Positions 40,819 to 49,534 of a stretch of 56,883 bases of DNA are shown in pieces (the stretch's first letter is position 1; every line of letters starts with the position of its first letter). The DNA is taken from positions 1 through 56,883 of the forward strand of contig DJYJ01000045.1 of assembly GCA_002450075.1 (NCBI GenBank). The letters are read 5' to 3'. A model generated the notes under the pieces. The model worked only from the letters and a program-made list of their open reading frames with translations. It was not told where the DNA came from and made no database searches. Made by a program: the position numbers and the translations under genes. Source of the stretch: Clostridiales bacterium UBA6981. GTDB lineage: Bacteria > Bacillota > Clostridia > Oscillospirales > Oscillospiraceae.

Positions 40819-42587
40819 AGGAACAGAATGCCAACATGAAGATCATGGCGAAGCTGATGCTGCGCCTGCTTCCGATTCAGGTGCTGCTTGCCGCGGCCGG
40901 ATCTGTCAACGGCATTGTGTCCAGCTTTTTCGCCACAAACTACGTCGGCATCGACGCGATGAGCGCCGTCGGCCTGTACGGTCCTGTCGGGATGCTCGTC
41001 ACCTCGCTCGCCACGATGCTCGCCGGCGGCTCGGTGATCCTGTGCGGCAAATATATGGGGCAAAACCAGCAGGGAAAGCTGCAGAACGTCTTTTCCCTCA
41101 ACCTGCTGCTCTCGGTTCTGATCGCGGCGCTTTTCACGGTGATCTTTGTCCTGATGGGGAGCTTTGATCTCACCGGATTTCTGACGCAGGACGAGGTGGT
41201 GCGCCCGATCTTCAACCGCTATCTGCTCGGCCAGACGGTCGGCTTGTTCCCGACGGTGCTCGGGGCGCAGCTTCCGGCCTTTCTTTCGCTGGAGAACAAA
41301 GGAAAGCAGACAATGACGGCCAGCATCGTCTATATCATTGTCAATGTGATTTTGAATTTTCTCTTCATCCAGATCCTGCGGATGGAGGCCTTCGGATTGG
41401 CGCTTGCCACGTCGCTCGGCATGTGGAGCTTCGTCTTTGTCGAGGCCGGACCGTTTCTCTCCGGCAAGACCCATCTGAAGATCGGCGCGAAGAAACTTCA
41501 GTGGCGGGAATGCGGCGATATCGTAAAAATCGGCTTTCCCGGCGCGGCCAGCAATATTTATCAGACCGCGCGCGGGCTGATCGTGAACCATCTGATCGAG
41601 ATTTTCGTCGGCAGCGTCGGCATCTCGGCCTTTGCCGCGGCGGACAATCTGATGCGCATCTTCTGGGCGCTGCCCACGGGAATGCTTGCGGTCTCACGGC
41701 TGATGATCTCAGTGAGCATCGGTGAGGAGGACCGACAGTCACTGACAGACGTCATGCGTGTGATGTTCCGCCGCTATCTTCCCATGATGTGCGCTGTCGT
41801 CGCGGGGATCGTCCTCTGCGCCGTGCCGATGACGCGGATCTTTTACCGCGACAGCGCGGAGCCGGTCTACCAGATGACGGTGTGGGGGATGCGGATCCTG
41901 CCGCTGTGCATGCCGCTGAGCGTGCTGTGCATGCACGCGACCTGCTATGCCCAGGCCTCCGGGAAACAGGGGCTTGTCCATACGCTCTCGCTGCTTGACG
42001 GCGTGGTCTGCGTGGCAGGCTTCACCGTGCTGCTGATCGCAAAGCTCGGCATCCGGAGCGTGTATGTCGCAAACGTGCTCAACGGCCTCGTGTGCCTGCT
42101 TGTCGTCATTGGCTATTCATTCCTCAAGAGAAGACACCTGCCCCGGACGATGGACGATTATATGGTCATCCCCGACGACTTCGGCGCTCCGGAGAGCGAG
42201 CGGATGGATCTGTCCCTCCACAGCATGGAGGAGGTCGTCTCCGTTTCCCGCGAGGTGCAGGAGTTCTGCCGTTCCCGCTGCGTGGATGAAAGACGCGCCT
42301 ATCTGGCGGGGCTTGCCATGGAGGAGATGGCGGGCAACATCATCGACCACGGCTTTACCAAAAGCACCAGATCCCACACAGTCGACGTCCGCGTCGTCCA
42401 CAAGGACAACGACGTGATCCTCCGGCTCCGGGACGACTGCGTTCCCTTCGATCCGGGTGAGAGACAGAAGATCGCGGAAAGCGACGATCCGACCAAGAAC
42501 ATCGGTATCCGCATGGTGTTCAAGATCGCGCGGGACGTGCAGTATCAGAACATCCTGGGGCTGAACGTGCTGACGATCCGGATATAA
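40815..42587 (+). CDS. MATE-family transporter fused to an anti-sigma-kinase-type HATPase domain
   Basis: 590 residues. Residues 10-440 are a MATE multidrug/organic-cation transporter with twelve segments (LLPIQVLLAAAGSVNGIVSS; AAADNLMRIFWALPTGM). After a linker, residues 455-590 form a GHKL ATPase like RsbW/SpoIIAB: N-box EEMAGNIIDHGF (E504 and N508 in ExxxN), RLRDDCVPFDP and KNIGIRMVFKIA. The sequence runs through both parts in one frame with no stop. The 4-bp overlap with the SpoIIE phosphatase gene makes kinase and phosphatase a translationally coupled pair. Joining a transporter to a switch kinase is unusual. Confidence 0.87.
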   Translation: MKEQNANMKIMAKLMLRLLPIQVLLAAAGSVNGIVSSFFATNYVGIDAMSAVGLYGPVGMLVTSLATMLAGGSVILCGKYMGQNQQGKLQNVFSLNLLLSVLIAALFTVIFVLMGSFDLTGFLTQDEVVRPIFNRYLLGQTVGLFPTVLGAQLPAFLSLENKGKQTMTASIVYIIVNVILNFLFIQILRMEAFGLALATSLGMWSFVFVEAGPFLSGKTHLKIGAKKLQWRECGDIVKIGFPGAASNIYQTARGLIVNHLIEIFVGSVGISAFAAADNLMRIFWALPTGMLAVSRLMISVSIGEEDRQSLTDVMRVMFRRYLPMMCAVVAGIVLCAVPMTRIFYRDSAEPVYQMTVWGMRILPLCMPLSVLCMHATCYAQASGKQGLVHTLSLLDGVVCVAGFTVLLIAKLGIRSVYVANVLNGLVCLLVVIGYSFLKRRHLPRTMDDYMVIPDDFGAPESERMDLSLHSMEEVVSVSREVQEFCRSRCVDERRAYLAGLAMEEMAGNIIDHGFTKSTRSHTVDVRVVHKDNDVILRLRDDCVPFDPGERQKIAESDDPTKNIGIRMVFKIARDVQYQNILGLNVLTIRI

Positions 42588-42615
42588 AACAGAAAGAACA
42601 GGAAGAAATAATAGC

Positions 42616-43620
42616 ATGAAGAAAAAAACTGCCGCGCTGTGCGCGCTGCTGGCGCTGTGCCTGGTGATGACGGGCTGCGGGAAGGCCGCCGAACCGATAA
42701 TAGCGACGACGGATTATTCCGTGGCCGAAAACTGGGCTTATTATGCGGAGGGTGAGGGAAAAGAGGTCGATTTGTTCCTCATCTGCCCGACGGTCGACAT
42801 GAACGAGGAATTCAACATGTCGCTCAGCGACGAGAAAACAAAGGCGTCTTTCCTCGGCGCGCTGAACATGGAGCGCGGGCTCTATGAGGAGCAGACGCGG
42901 ATGTTCGCCCCCTATTACCGACAGGGCGCGATGAAGATCTATGAGCTCTCTCCGGAAGCGCGTGAGGAGTATCTCGAGCTCGCGTACAGCGATGTTTCGG
43001 CGGCCTTCTCGTATTATCTCGAGCATGAAAACAACGGTCGGCCGATCCTGCTCGCGGGCTTCTCCCAGGGCGCGGACATGTGCTATCGTCTGTTGGAGGA
43101 GTATTTCGGAGAGGCGGAGCTCTTTGACCGTCTCGTCGCGGTGTACGGCATCGGCTGGCCCGTGACGGAGGAGATGACAAAGGCGTATCCCCAGATCCGT
43201 CCTGCCGCGTCGGAGGACGATCTCGGCGTCGTCATCAGCTTTGACTGCGAAGCGCCGGAGGTGACGGAGACCTTTATCAATCCCGCCTCGCAAAAGGCGC
43301 TCTCCATCAATCCGCTGAACTGGAAGACCGACGGCACGGTTGCCGACAGGAGCGAGAACCCCGGCTCCTGCTTTACCAACTATGACGGCGGGATCTCGGC
43401 CGAGGGAGCGGAGCTCTGCGGCTGCTATATCGACACCGCGCGCGGCGTCGTCAAGGTGACGGACGTCGAGGCGGCGGAGTATCCGGCAATCGTTCCCGGT
43501 CTGCCGGACGGCGCGTATCACGTCTATGACTATCTCTTCTTCTATCGCAGCCTTCAGGCGAATGTCGCGCTGCGCATCGAGCGCTATCTCGCTGCAAACG
43601 CGCTGGACGCCGCGGCCTGA
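42616..43620 (+). CDS. DUF3089-family alpha/beta-hydrolase lipoprotein
   Basis: 334 residues. Signal peptide ends with lipobox MTGC near residue 21. DUF3089 features: VDLFLICPTVDMN, a helical YSDVSAAFSYYLEH, nucleophile elbow LAGFSQGADM, and a C-terminal GAYHVYDYLFFYRSLQANV with the probable catalytic His. Family members are serine hydrolases of unknown substrate on the outer face of the membrane. It starts 28 bp after the MATE fusion gene with GGAAG upstream and is probably in the same operon. Confidence 0.82.
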   Translation: MKKKTAALCALLALCLVMTGCGKAAEPIIATTDYSVAENWAYYAEGEGKEVDLFLICPTVDMNEEFNMSLSDEKTKASFLGALNMERGLYEEQTRMFAPYYRQGAMKIYELSPEAREEYLELAYSDVSAAFSYYLEHENNGRPILLAGFSQGADMCYRLLEEYFGEAELFDRLVAVYGIGWPVTEEMTKAYPQIRPAASEDDLGVVISFDCEAPEVTETFINPASQKALSINPLNWKTDGTVADRSENPGSCFTNYDGGISAEGAELCGCYIDTARGVVKVTDVEAAEYPAIVPGLPDGAYHVYDYLFFYRSLQANVALRIERYLAANALDAAA

Positions 43621-43650
43621 TCCGCGCGTCGAACAAAATCGATAAACAGC

Positions 43651-43685
43651 AGGAGGCTTTCCCCATAAAAGCGGGGAAGCCTCCT
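43651..43685 (+). terminator. Terminator of the SpoIIE/MATE/DUF3089 operon
   Basis: Stem AGGAGGCTTTCCCC (43651-43664) with 43673-43685, one bulged T, 8-nt loop; the downstream T-run is displaced (GATCGCTTTT). Confidence 0.65.
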
Positions 43686-43750
43686 GATCGCTTTTGGATA
43701 TGACGAGAAGACGAAAAACCGCCTGCGGGCGGGAAAGCAGTGGTATATAC

Positions 43751-43779
43751 TTGAAAGATATGCAAAAAACGGGTATAAT
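43751..43779 (+). promoter_or_regulatory. Strong promoter of the transglutaminase gene
   Basis: TTGAAA (43751-43756), 17-bp spacer, TATAAT (43774-43779), leaving a leader of about 60 bases. Confidence 0.75.
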
Positions 43780-43847
43780 AACAAAACAGGCTTTTCATAT
43801 GCCTTCTTGAAAAAGATCCTGTAATCTTCACCGATGAGTTAACGTAT

Positions 43848-44753
43848 ATGACAAACAGTAAACGAAATGCGATCATCAGCGGACTTGTTGCGCTCTTTGT
43901 GCTCTGCAGCCTGTATCTGCAGAGCGCGCCTGCTCTCGCCGTCTTCGGCGGCGGACGGGAGAAGTCCGCGGCGGCTGTGCGGTATCTGCCGGTCTACTCC
44001 TATCTCACCCCGGCCGAGACGAACGACAGCTTTGCCATCGACGCCGCCCACGGAGGCGAGGGCTATATTGCCCTGACGGCTAAAAGCGAAGAGGAGATCC
44101 GCGTCAAGATCATCCCCGACGGCGGAACGGAGCGCGTCTATCTGGTTCCCAGAACGGGAGAGGTCGCCTATTATCCGCTCAGCGACGGCAGCGGGCATTA
44201 TGCGATCCAGATCATGAAAAAAGTCAAGGACAGCACGAACACCGAGCTGTATGAGCGCGTGATGGAGGGCGCCTGCGACGCCGCGCTCTTCGACGAATTC
44301 CAGCCCTTCCTTCGGCCGAGCACCTATGTGTGGTTCACCGGATATTCAAACTGCGTGAACGCGGCGGCAAAACTCTGTACGGGCGAGAGCAACGACGACA
44401 GAAAAATCGAACTGGTCAAAAGCTATGTCGCAGGGGAGCTCGACTATGACGAGACGCTCGCCGAAAACGGCGACCAGACCTATATCCGAGATCCCGACGA
44501 GATCCTTGCGCGTAAGACGGCGACCTGTCTCGACTATGCCGTCGTGACAGCGGCAATGCTGCGCAGCCAGGGCATCCCGGCAAAGGTCGTGTACGGCAAC
44601 GTCCAGCAGGGGACGACGATCTTCCACGCCTGGAACATGGTATATACCTCGTCGCGCGGCTGGTTCCGCGTGGACGTGACCTATGCCGACCACGGGATCG
44701 TCGACAGCTTCATCGCCGACGACAGCAATTATACGGACGCGGGCTGGTATTGA
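43848..44753 (+). CDS. Secreted transglutaminase-like domain protein
   Basis: 301 residues. N-terminal signal or anchor (residues 7-31, ending APALA). A central region without recognised domain is followed by a transglutaminase-like domain with the full Cys-His-Asp triad: KTATCLDYAVVTAAMLRSQG, FHAWNMVY and FRVDVTYAD. Bacterial members are usually proteases or amidases acting on wall or peptide substrates. Ribosome binding is weak (GATGAG), although the promoter is strong. Confidence 0.85.
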   Translation: MTNSKRNAIISGLVALFVLCSLYLQSAPALAVFGGGREKSAAAVRYLPVYSYLTPAETNDSFAIDAAHGGEGYIALTAKSEEEIRVKIIPDGGTERVYLVPRTGEVAYYPLSDGSGHYAIQIMKKVKDSTNTELYERVMEGACDAALFDEFQPFLRPSTYVWFTGYSNCVNAAAKLCTGESNDDRKIELVKSYVAGELDYDETLAENGDQTYIRDPDEILARKTATCLDYAVVTAAMLRSQGIPAKVVYGNVQQGTTIFHAWNMVYTSSRGWFRVDVTYADHGIVDSFIADDSNYTDAGWY

Positions 44754-44771
44754 GCTGGCTGACTCCATCGT

Positions 44772-44804
44772 AAAAGAGCACGGGATCCTATCCCGGGCTC
44801 TTTT
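44772..44804 (+). terminator. Terminator of the transglutaminase gene
   Basis: Stem AAAAGAGC-a-CGGGAT (44772-44786) with ATCCCG-g-GCTCTTTT, 3-nt loop and T-run. Confidence 0.8.
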
Positions 44805-44839
44805 CTTCATGGAAAACCCATAAGTTTTCTTAACTTGTG

Positions 44840-44869
44840 TTGCTTTCGGAAGCAGATCGGTGCTACAAT
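44840..44869 (+). promoter_or_regulatory. Promoter of the lipoprotein gene
   Basis: TTGCTT (44840-44845), 18-bp spacer, TACAAT (44864-44869). Confidence 0.5.
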
Positions 44870-44911
44870 GCCAACTGCCGTCCAAACGGACGGAGGAAAG
44901 GGAACAGAAGA

Positions 44912-45805
44912 ATGAAAAAGCTCTTGATGATCGCAATGGCCTGCCTGCTCGTGCTGCTTGCGGCCTGCGGAACCGCGAATACAGTCCCTGCGTCCGAAGC
45001 CCCTGCCGAGCCTGCGGCCGAAACATCCGGCGACGGGCAGAACCCGGTGATGAACTTTGTCGGTGTATACGGCGCGGGGAAGGGAAGCATCCTGGTGGAG
45101 GCCGAGGGCGAAAGGGGTGCGAAGATCACCGTAACCTGGGCGAACGGCGCGGCGGAGAAAAGCCAGTGGAGCATGAGCGGCGAGTTTGACGAAGAGACGC
45201 TGAGCGTTGCATACAGCAACTGCACCAAGACCGATCTTGTCTTCACGGACGACGTCTCTGACCCTGTCGAGACCGTGGTCTATACCGACGGCACGGGGCG
45301 CATCGTCTTTGCCGGCGAACGCTATGCGCTGAGCTGGGAAGATGACCAGGAGCATATCGCCGACGGCACAGCCTTTCTCGGCGGCCAGCAGCCCGCGGAA
45401 GAGCCGGAGCAGGCAGAGAATGCTGCCGCGGAGGAGGATCCGGATTATTACTCGCCCGTGACAGCGATGGAGAAGAGCGAGGTCGAACGCCTTGCCGCTG
45501 CCGTCCGCGAGGCGTATCTCGCGGAGGACTGGGCGGCGATCGCGGGGATGATCCGCTATCCGATCAACATGTATCCGGACGTCAAGGTCAACAATGCGGA
45601 GGAATTCCTCGCCTATATGGACGGCAAAACCGTGCATGAAAGCGACAGGGCCGTTATGGAAGCGGAGAGCTGCCGCAACATGTTCTTCAACGGCCAGGGC
45701 ATTTGCTTTGGCGACGGCGAGATCTGGATGAACGACATCCACTATATGACGGACGAGCCGCCCGTGCTTGAGATCGTAGCCGTGAGCGGCATCGTGGAAA
45801 AATAA
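44912..45805 (+). CDS. Lipoprotein of unknown function, two-part
   Basis: 297 residues from ATG 44912 (AGGAAAGGG upstream). Lipobox LAAC near residue 19, then a low-complexity Ala/Glu/Pro linker. Residues 45-150 are a beta-rich domain (FVGVYGAGKGSILVEAEG, ITVTWANG, WSMSGEFDEETL). A second Glu-rich linker leads to a C-terminal domain of about 110 residues with AYLAEDWAAIAGMIRYPINMY, reminiscent of NTF2-like folds. I do not recognise a named family. Confidence 0.7.
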   Translation: MKKLLMIAMACLLVLLAACGTANTVPASEAPAEPAAETSGDGQNPVMNFVGVYGAGKGSILVEAEGERGAKITVTWANGAAEKSQWSMSGEFDEETLSVAYSNCTKTDLVFTDDVSDPVETVVYTDGTGRIVFAGERYALSWEDDQEHIADGTAFLGGQQPAEEPEQAENAAAEEDPDYYSPVTAMEKSEVERLAAAVREAYLAEDWAAIAGMIRYPINMYPDVKVNNAEEFLAYMDGKTVHESDRAVMEAESCRNMFFNGQGICFGDGEIWMNDIHYMTDEPPVLEIVAVSGIVEK

Positions 45806-45809
45806 AACG

Positions 45810-45841
45810 AAAAAGAGGACACCGACGGTGTCCTCTTTTTT
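45810..45841. terminator. Bidirectional terminator
   Basis: Perfect 14-bp stem AAAAAGAGGACACC (45810-45823) with 45827-45840, 3-nt loop, between the lipoprotein gene and the converging DUF5714 gene. Confidence 0.88.
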
Positions 45842-45850
45842 GATGCCATT

Positions 45851-46624
45851 TTAGGATCGAGAATTGGGAAAAAAGGGACAGCCGCGGAAAAGACACTCCC
45901 GGTTTTCACCAAAATAGCGGCATACAACCTTGCCGAGCGGCATCTCCACACCGAGAAGCTCCTCGGTAAAGGCGGCGGCGCGCGTGATGGCAAGTCTGCC
46001 TGTGCGCTTGCAGCAGCGGGGACCGCCCACATCCGCAATCGCGTTCAGACAATCTGCGACAAGCCGCTGCGGGATCGGCCAGGCGTCCTTATGCACGGGA
46101 TTCGAGCCGAGAAGGATGCTCATATAGATCCCCGCGCCGGCCGCCGCGCCGCACACGCCCCAATAGCCGCAGATGCCGCCCGGCACCTGGGAGGCGCGGC
46201 GAACCGCCTCACGCAGTGCTTTTTCCAGCTCGATCTCCCCGCCATTGTTGCGATAGGCGGCCAGCAGCACGCAGGGGACAATGATATGGTGCTCCGGCCC
46301 GTGCATATGTACCTGCCGCAGCGCGACGACCTGCTCGAAGAGCGCGAGCGGGTCCTTTTCCGTGCTCGCAAGCAGGAGCGGAACGAAGAAGGCGATAGAC
46401 GCGGATTCGTGGCAGCTGTTGCAGACGAAGTGACCGTCCTCGCAGGTGCAGTTGGCGTCGGCCTCTTTCCCGCAGATTTCGCAGTGAAGAGGCCGCGTCT
46501 CCGCGAAATAGACGAGTGGCTTGCCGCAGAGGAGACAACCCGATTTGTGCTGCGCTCTCGCGGGTGCGGGCGACGGGGGGCAGCAGCAGGCTTCTTCTGT
46601 CGGTTTTCTTCCGATTTCTTTCAT
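45851..46624 (-). CDS. DUF5714 domain protein
   Basis: 257 residues with 20 or so Cys. N-terminal part has CCCPP, CLLCGKPLVYF and CEICGKEADANCTCEDGHFVCNSC-like zinc ribbons; the rest carries GGICGYWGVCGAAAGAGIY and ends CRYFGENRECLFRGCPFF. This matches DUF5714, found beside methyltransferases and radical SAM enzymes in anaerobes; its function is not established. Last gene of the molybdenum-oxidoreductase operon; its ATG overlaps the CoA-ligase stop by four bases. Confidence 0.78.
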   Translation of the reverse strand: MKEIGRKPTEEACCCPPSPAPARAQHKSGCLLCGKPLVYFAETRPLHCEICGKEADANCTCEDGHFVCNSCHESASIAFFVPLLLASTEKDPLALFEQVVALRQVHMHGPEHHIIVPCVLLAAYRNNGGEIELEKALREAVRRASQVPGGICGYWGVCGAAAGAGIYMSILLGSNPVHKDAWPIPQRLVADCLNAIADVGGPRCCKRTGRLAITRAAAFTEELLGVEMPLGKVVCRYFGENRECLFRGCPFFPNSRS

Positions 46625-47796
46625 GTTCTCTCCACCTTTCTCTTTCCCGCATACAGGCTGCGGTCATCCGGCCTTACAGGACGAATATCTGATTCAGCGT
46701 CCAGGGCAGGCAGCGCGCCCTCGCCGCAGGTCAGGATCTGAAGATGCAGCCTTCCCGCCCGCTGCTCCGCGCGGTAATCCGCGACAAAGGGCAGCGAAAA
46801 GAGCGTCTCATCGAGCGCGGCGATCTCCGCCGTCTCCTTCCGGCGAACGGTATCAAGGCGCAGTACCTCGCTGCCGCAGGGACATTTTCCAGGGATCACG
46901 CGGGTATAGTCGCCGGTGCGATAGCGGATCAGGGGCATGGCCTCCATGCCGATCGTCGTGATGACGAGCTCGCCCGTCTCGCCATGTGGGAGCGGGAGAC
47001 CGTTGCCGTTTATGATTTCGGCAATCACGTGGTTTTCCCGCAGGTGCATCCCCGCATGGGCGGGACAAGTGATCGCGCCGCCGAGTGCCATCTCGCGCGA
47101 GCCGTAGTGCGGGAAGAGGCGACTGCCCAAGATCTCCTCACAGCCCCTGAGAACGGCGTCGGGACAGGCATCACCGCTGACGAGCGCGCGCTTCAGACTC
47201 CCGTGCCCGCACACGCGCAGCAGCGAGAGAAGCTGTACCGGCATGCCGACAAAGGTATCCGGCCTTTCTTTTTCGAGAACGGCGGCATATTCCCCGTAGG
47301 AGAGAGCGGCGCCGAGCTTGAGCGGCCTCGCGCCGAGACGCTCCACCGCCTCGGCAATCAACTCGCCCAGACCCTGCGGTCCGGAAAAAGGAAAGAGAAT
47401 CATCGTGACGCTGCCGGGGAAGATCAGCTCGCCAAGGCCTGCCATAAAGAGCTCGACCGTATGCCTGCAGTCGCCCTCGGTATAGAACACGCGCTTGGCC
47501 GCGCCGGTCGTGCCGGAGGTCGCGTCGGAGAGCACGCGCTGCACCTCGCTCTGGGAGCGGAGCAGCAGCCCCGGCGCGTTGTGCGCCAGATCCTCGTCTG
47601 TCGTAAAGGGGAGGGAGGCCAGCGAGGAAAGGGAGTCAAGATGAGCGGGCAGATCGCGGTAAAAGCCGCCCCGCTCTTTTTCGCGTGCGAGCAGAGCGTT
47701 GAGCTTTTCAAGCTGCATCGCCTCAATGCTCGCTCTCGTAATGCTCGACATACCCTCCTGGACACGCAGAAAGGCGTCGATCCGGGAAAGAGTCAT
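46621..47796 (-). CDS. AMP-dependent CoA ligase-like protein, DVU_1553 type
   Basis: 391 residues, similar in length to phenylacetate-CoA ligases (about 430). The adenylate-forming P-loop is DATSGTTGAAKRVFY near residue 93; the second core motif is FPHYGSREMALGG and the hinge region IRYRTGDYTRVIPGKCPCGS. It would activate a carboxylate with ATP. Placed last but one in the operon, it could convert the acid made by the aldehyde oxidoreductase to a CoA ester or act on another carboxylate (inference). Overlaps both neighbours by four bases. Confidence 0.78.
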   Translation of the reverse strand: MTLSRIDAFLRVQEGMSSITRASIEAMQLEKLNALLAREKERGGFYRDLPAHLDSLSSLASLPFTTDEDLAHNAPGLLLRSQSEVQRVLSDATSGTTGAAKRVFYTEGDCRHTVELFMAGLGELIFPGSVTMILFPFSGPQGLGELIAEAVERLGARPLKLGAALSYGEYAAVLEKERPDTFVGMPVQLLSLLRVCGHGSLKRALVSGDACPDAVLRGCEEILGSRLFPHYGSREMALGGAITCPAHAGMHLRENHVIAEIINGNGLPLPHGETGELVITTIGMEAMPLIRYRTGDYTRVIPGKCPCGSEVLRLDTVRRKETAEIAALDETLFSLPFVADYRAEQRAGRLHLQILTCGEGALPALDAESDIRPVRPDDRSLYAGKRKVERT

Positions 47797-49112
47797 CGGT
47801 ACAATGCCTCCCCGTTTTGATTCGTCAGATTATAGGCGCAGAAGGGGACCATGCCGTAACGGCTGTCGACCTCGCAGATATGGCAGCGCTGCAGCCGGTC
47901 GAGATCGAGGTTCCACGCGTCCTGGAACACCATGCCGGACACGGCAAAGGTGCTGCGGCGCGCCTGCTCGAGAAAAGCGTCGAGCGCGGAGGTCTCGCTG
48001 AGCGCGTCGTCCTCGCCAAAGGCGGATACAGCGCCGCTCCACTGGTCGGCCACAGAGGTGCGCGAATCGTCGGAGGTCGTGCAGCAGCAGCCGCCGCTCT
48101 GCCGGCGGGGGAGGCATTTGAGCGTGCCGTCGGGGCCGATGCGGTAGCTCGCGTGGAACGAGCAGTAGGCGCTCTCTGCCCCGCCACCGTAAAAATCGGA
48201 GGTGCGTAGCAGCCCCTCCGTCTGCTCCTCAATGAGGCCGAGGAGCTTCGGGACCGTGATCGGGCGCTCCGGGCGCGTAAGCGCACAGCGGCCGAAATAA
48301 CTCAATGGTTGAAAATGAACCCCACGGACGGCGGGGGAATGCTCTAGAGCAAAGCGCAAAATCGCGCCGACCTGATCCTCGTTCACGCCGCGTGCGATCA
48401 CAGGGACGAGCACGATGCCGAGTCCGGCCGCGGCGCAGGCATCGATACAGCGCTTTTTCTCCTCGAGAAGTGCCCGACCGCGAAGCGTTATGTAAACCAA
48501 ATCGTCAAGCGCGTCAAACTGCAGGAACACGGTGTCAAGCCCGGCTTCCTTGAGCGCTTTGGCATAGCCCTCCTCGGAGGCAAGGCGCAGTCCGTTGGTG
48601 TTGAGCTGGAAAAATGAAAAGCCTTTTTCCCGCCCCATGCGGATGATTTGGGGCAGGTCGTCGCGCACCGTCGGCTCGCCGCCGGAGAGCTGGATGTTGA
48701 ACGGCCCGCCGTGCGCCATGAGATAGTCGTATTGCTTTTCGATCTCAGCAAGGCTGAGATCCTCCTCCTGTTTTTCCCCGGCTGCGGCAAAGCAGACCGG
48801 GCAGCGCAGGTTGCAGCGATGCGTCAGCTCGAGCAGCATGCAGCAGCCCTTGCGCAGATGCGCGGTGCAGAGACCGCAGTCGTTGGGGCAGCCTTTTTCC
48901 GGCGCTCGCCCCTCGCGCGGAGGATCGACGGCGGTGTTTTCGCTGTTCCAGCGGAGATAGGAGGCAAGATTTCCCTCCCAGATCAAAGCGGAAAAAGCAC
49001 CGTGCTCGTCACAGCGCTTGTCGAGATAGATGCCGTCCTTTTCCGAACGCTTCTGCGCGTCGACGACGCGCAGGCAGACCGGGCAGACGCTTTTGGTTTT
49101 TCCGATGATCAT
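47793..49112 (-). CDS. Radical SAM protein, TrsS-like
   Basis: 439 residues from ATG 49112, which overlaps the upstream stop (ATGA). N-terminal zinc-type site SVCPVCLRVVDA and DEHGAF, a second cluster KGCPNDCGLCTAHLRKGCC, then the radical SAM CNLRCPVC (Cx3Cx2C) and LSGGEPTVRDDL. The C-terminal part has CLPRRQSGGCCCTTSDD and RCHICEV. This matches the radical SAM (seleno)protein family called TrsS, associated with C-GCAxxG-C-C proteins. No in-frame TGA is present, so this is a Cys, not selenocysteine, version. Substrate unknown. Confidence 0.78.
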   Translation of the reverse strand: MIIGKTKSVCPVCLRVVDAQKRSEKDGIYLDKRCDEHGAFSALIWEGNLASYLRWNSENTAVDPPREGRAPEKGCPNDCGLCTAHLRKGCCMLLELTHRCNLRCPVCFAAAGEKQEEDLSLAEIEKQYDYLMAHGGPFNIQLSGGEPTVRDDLPQIIRMGREKGFSFFQLNTNGLRLASEEGYAKALKEAGLDTVFLQFDALDDLVYITLRGRALLEEKKRCIDACAAAGLGIVLVPVIARGVNEDQVGAILRFALEHSPAVRGVHFQPLSYFGRCALTRPERPITVPKLLGLIEEQTEGLLRTSDFYGGGAESAYCSFHASYRIGPDGTLKCLPRRQSGGCCCTTSDDSRTSVADQWSGAVSAFGEDDALSETSALDAFLEQARRSTFAVSGMVFQDAWNLDLDRLQRCHICEVDSRYGMVPFCAYNLTNQNGEALYR

Positions 49113-49534
49113 ACCAGGCCACGCTCCGATAAGATCTCCATGCATTTTTCATAGGTCGCGGCAATGATCTGCGGGCAGTATTCCACGCGCTTGGCGGGGT
49201 TGCCGCGTGTGATGTCGCGGCATTCGATGCCGCCGTAGTCCGCCGTCATTTCGTCGGTGAACCACTGCGTAAATTCACCGAGCGCGCTCTTGTGCTCGGG
49301 ATGATCCATGCCGGTGTCCTCACCCTTGCCGGTGAAATACGAGATCACGCAGGCGCCGCCGGTCATGCAGCCGCAGCAGTTCTGTGAAAAGCCGACGCCC
49401 CCGTTGAGTCCGCCCATCGCCTTGACGAGGCCGGGGTTCTCCTCACCGAGCGTGTCGAGCATCAAAATTGCCAGGATCTGGCCGCAGAAATAGCCGCAGC
49501 GGCTGAGCTCCAGGATTCTGTCAAACAGGTCCAT
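49109..49534 (-). CDS. C-GCAxxG-C-C family protein, DVU_1555 type
   Basis: 141 residues with a SRCGYFCGQILA start and central QNCCGCMTGGACVISY, the defining motif of the C_GCAxxG_C_C family, usually thought to be a redox or cluster-binding protein. Its start lies inside the methyltransferase gene (14-bp overlap) and its stop overlaps the radical SAM start, so translation of the three is tightly coupled. Confidence 0.82.
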   Translation of the reverse strand: MDLFDRILELSRCGYFCGQILAILMLDTLGEENPGLVKAMGGLNGGVGFSQNCCGCMTGGACVISYFTGKGEDTGMDHPEHKSALGEFTQWFTDEMTADYGGIECRDITRGNPAKRVEYCPQIIAATYEKCMEILSERGLV

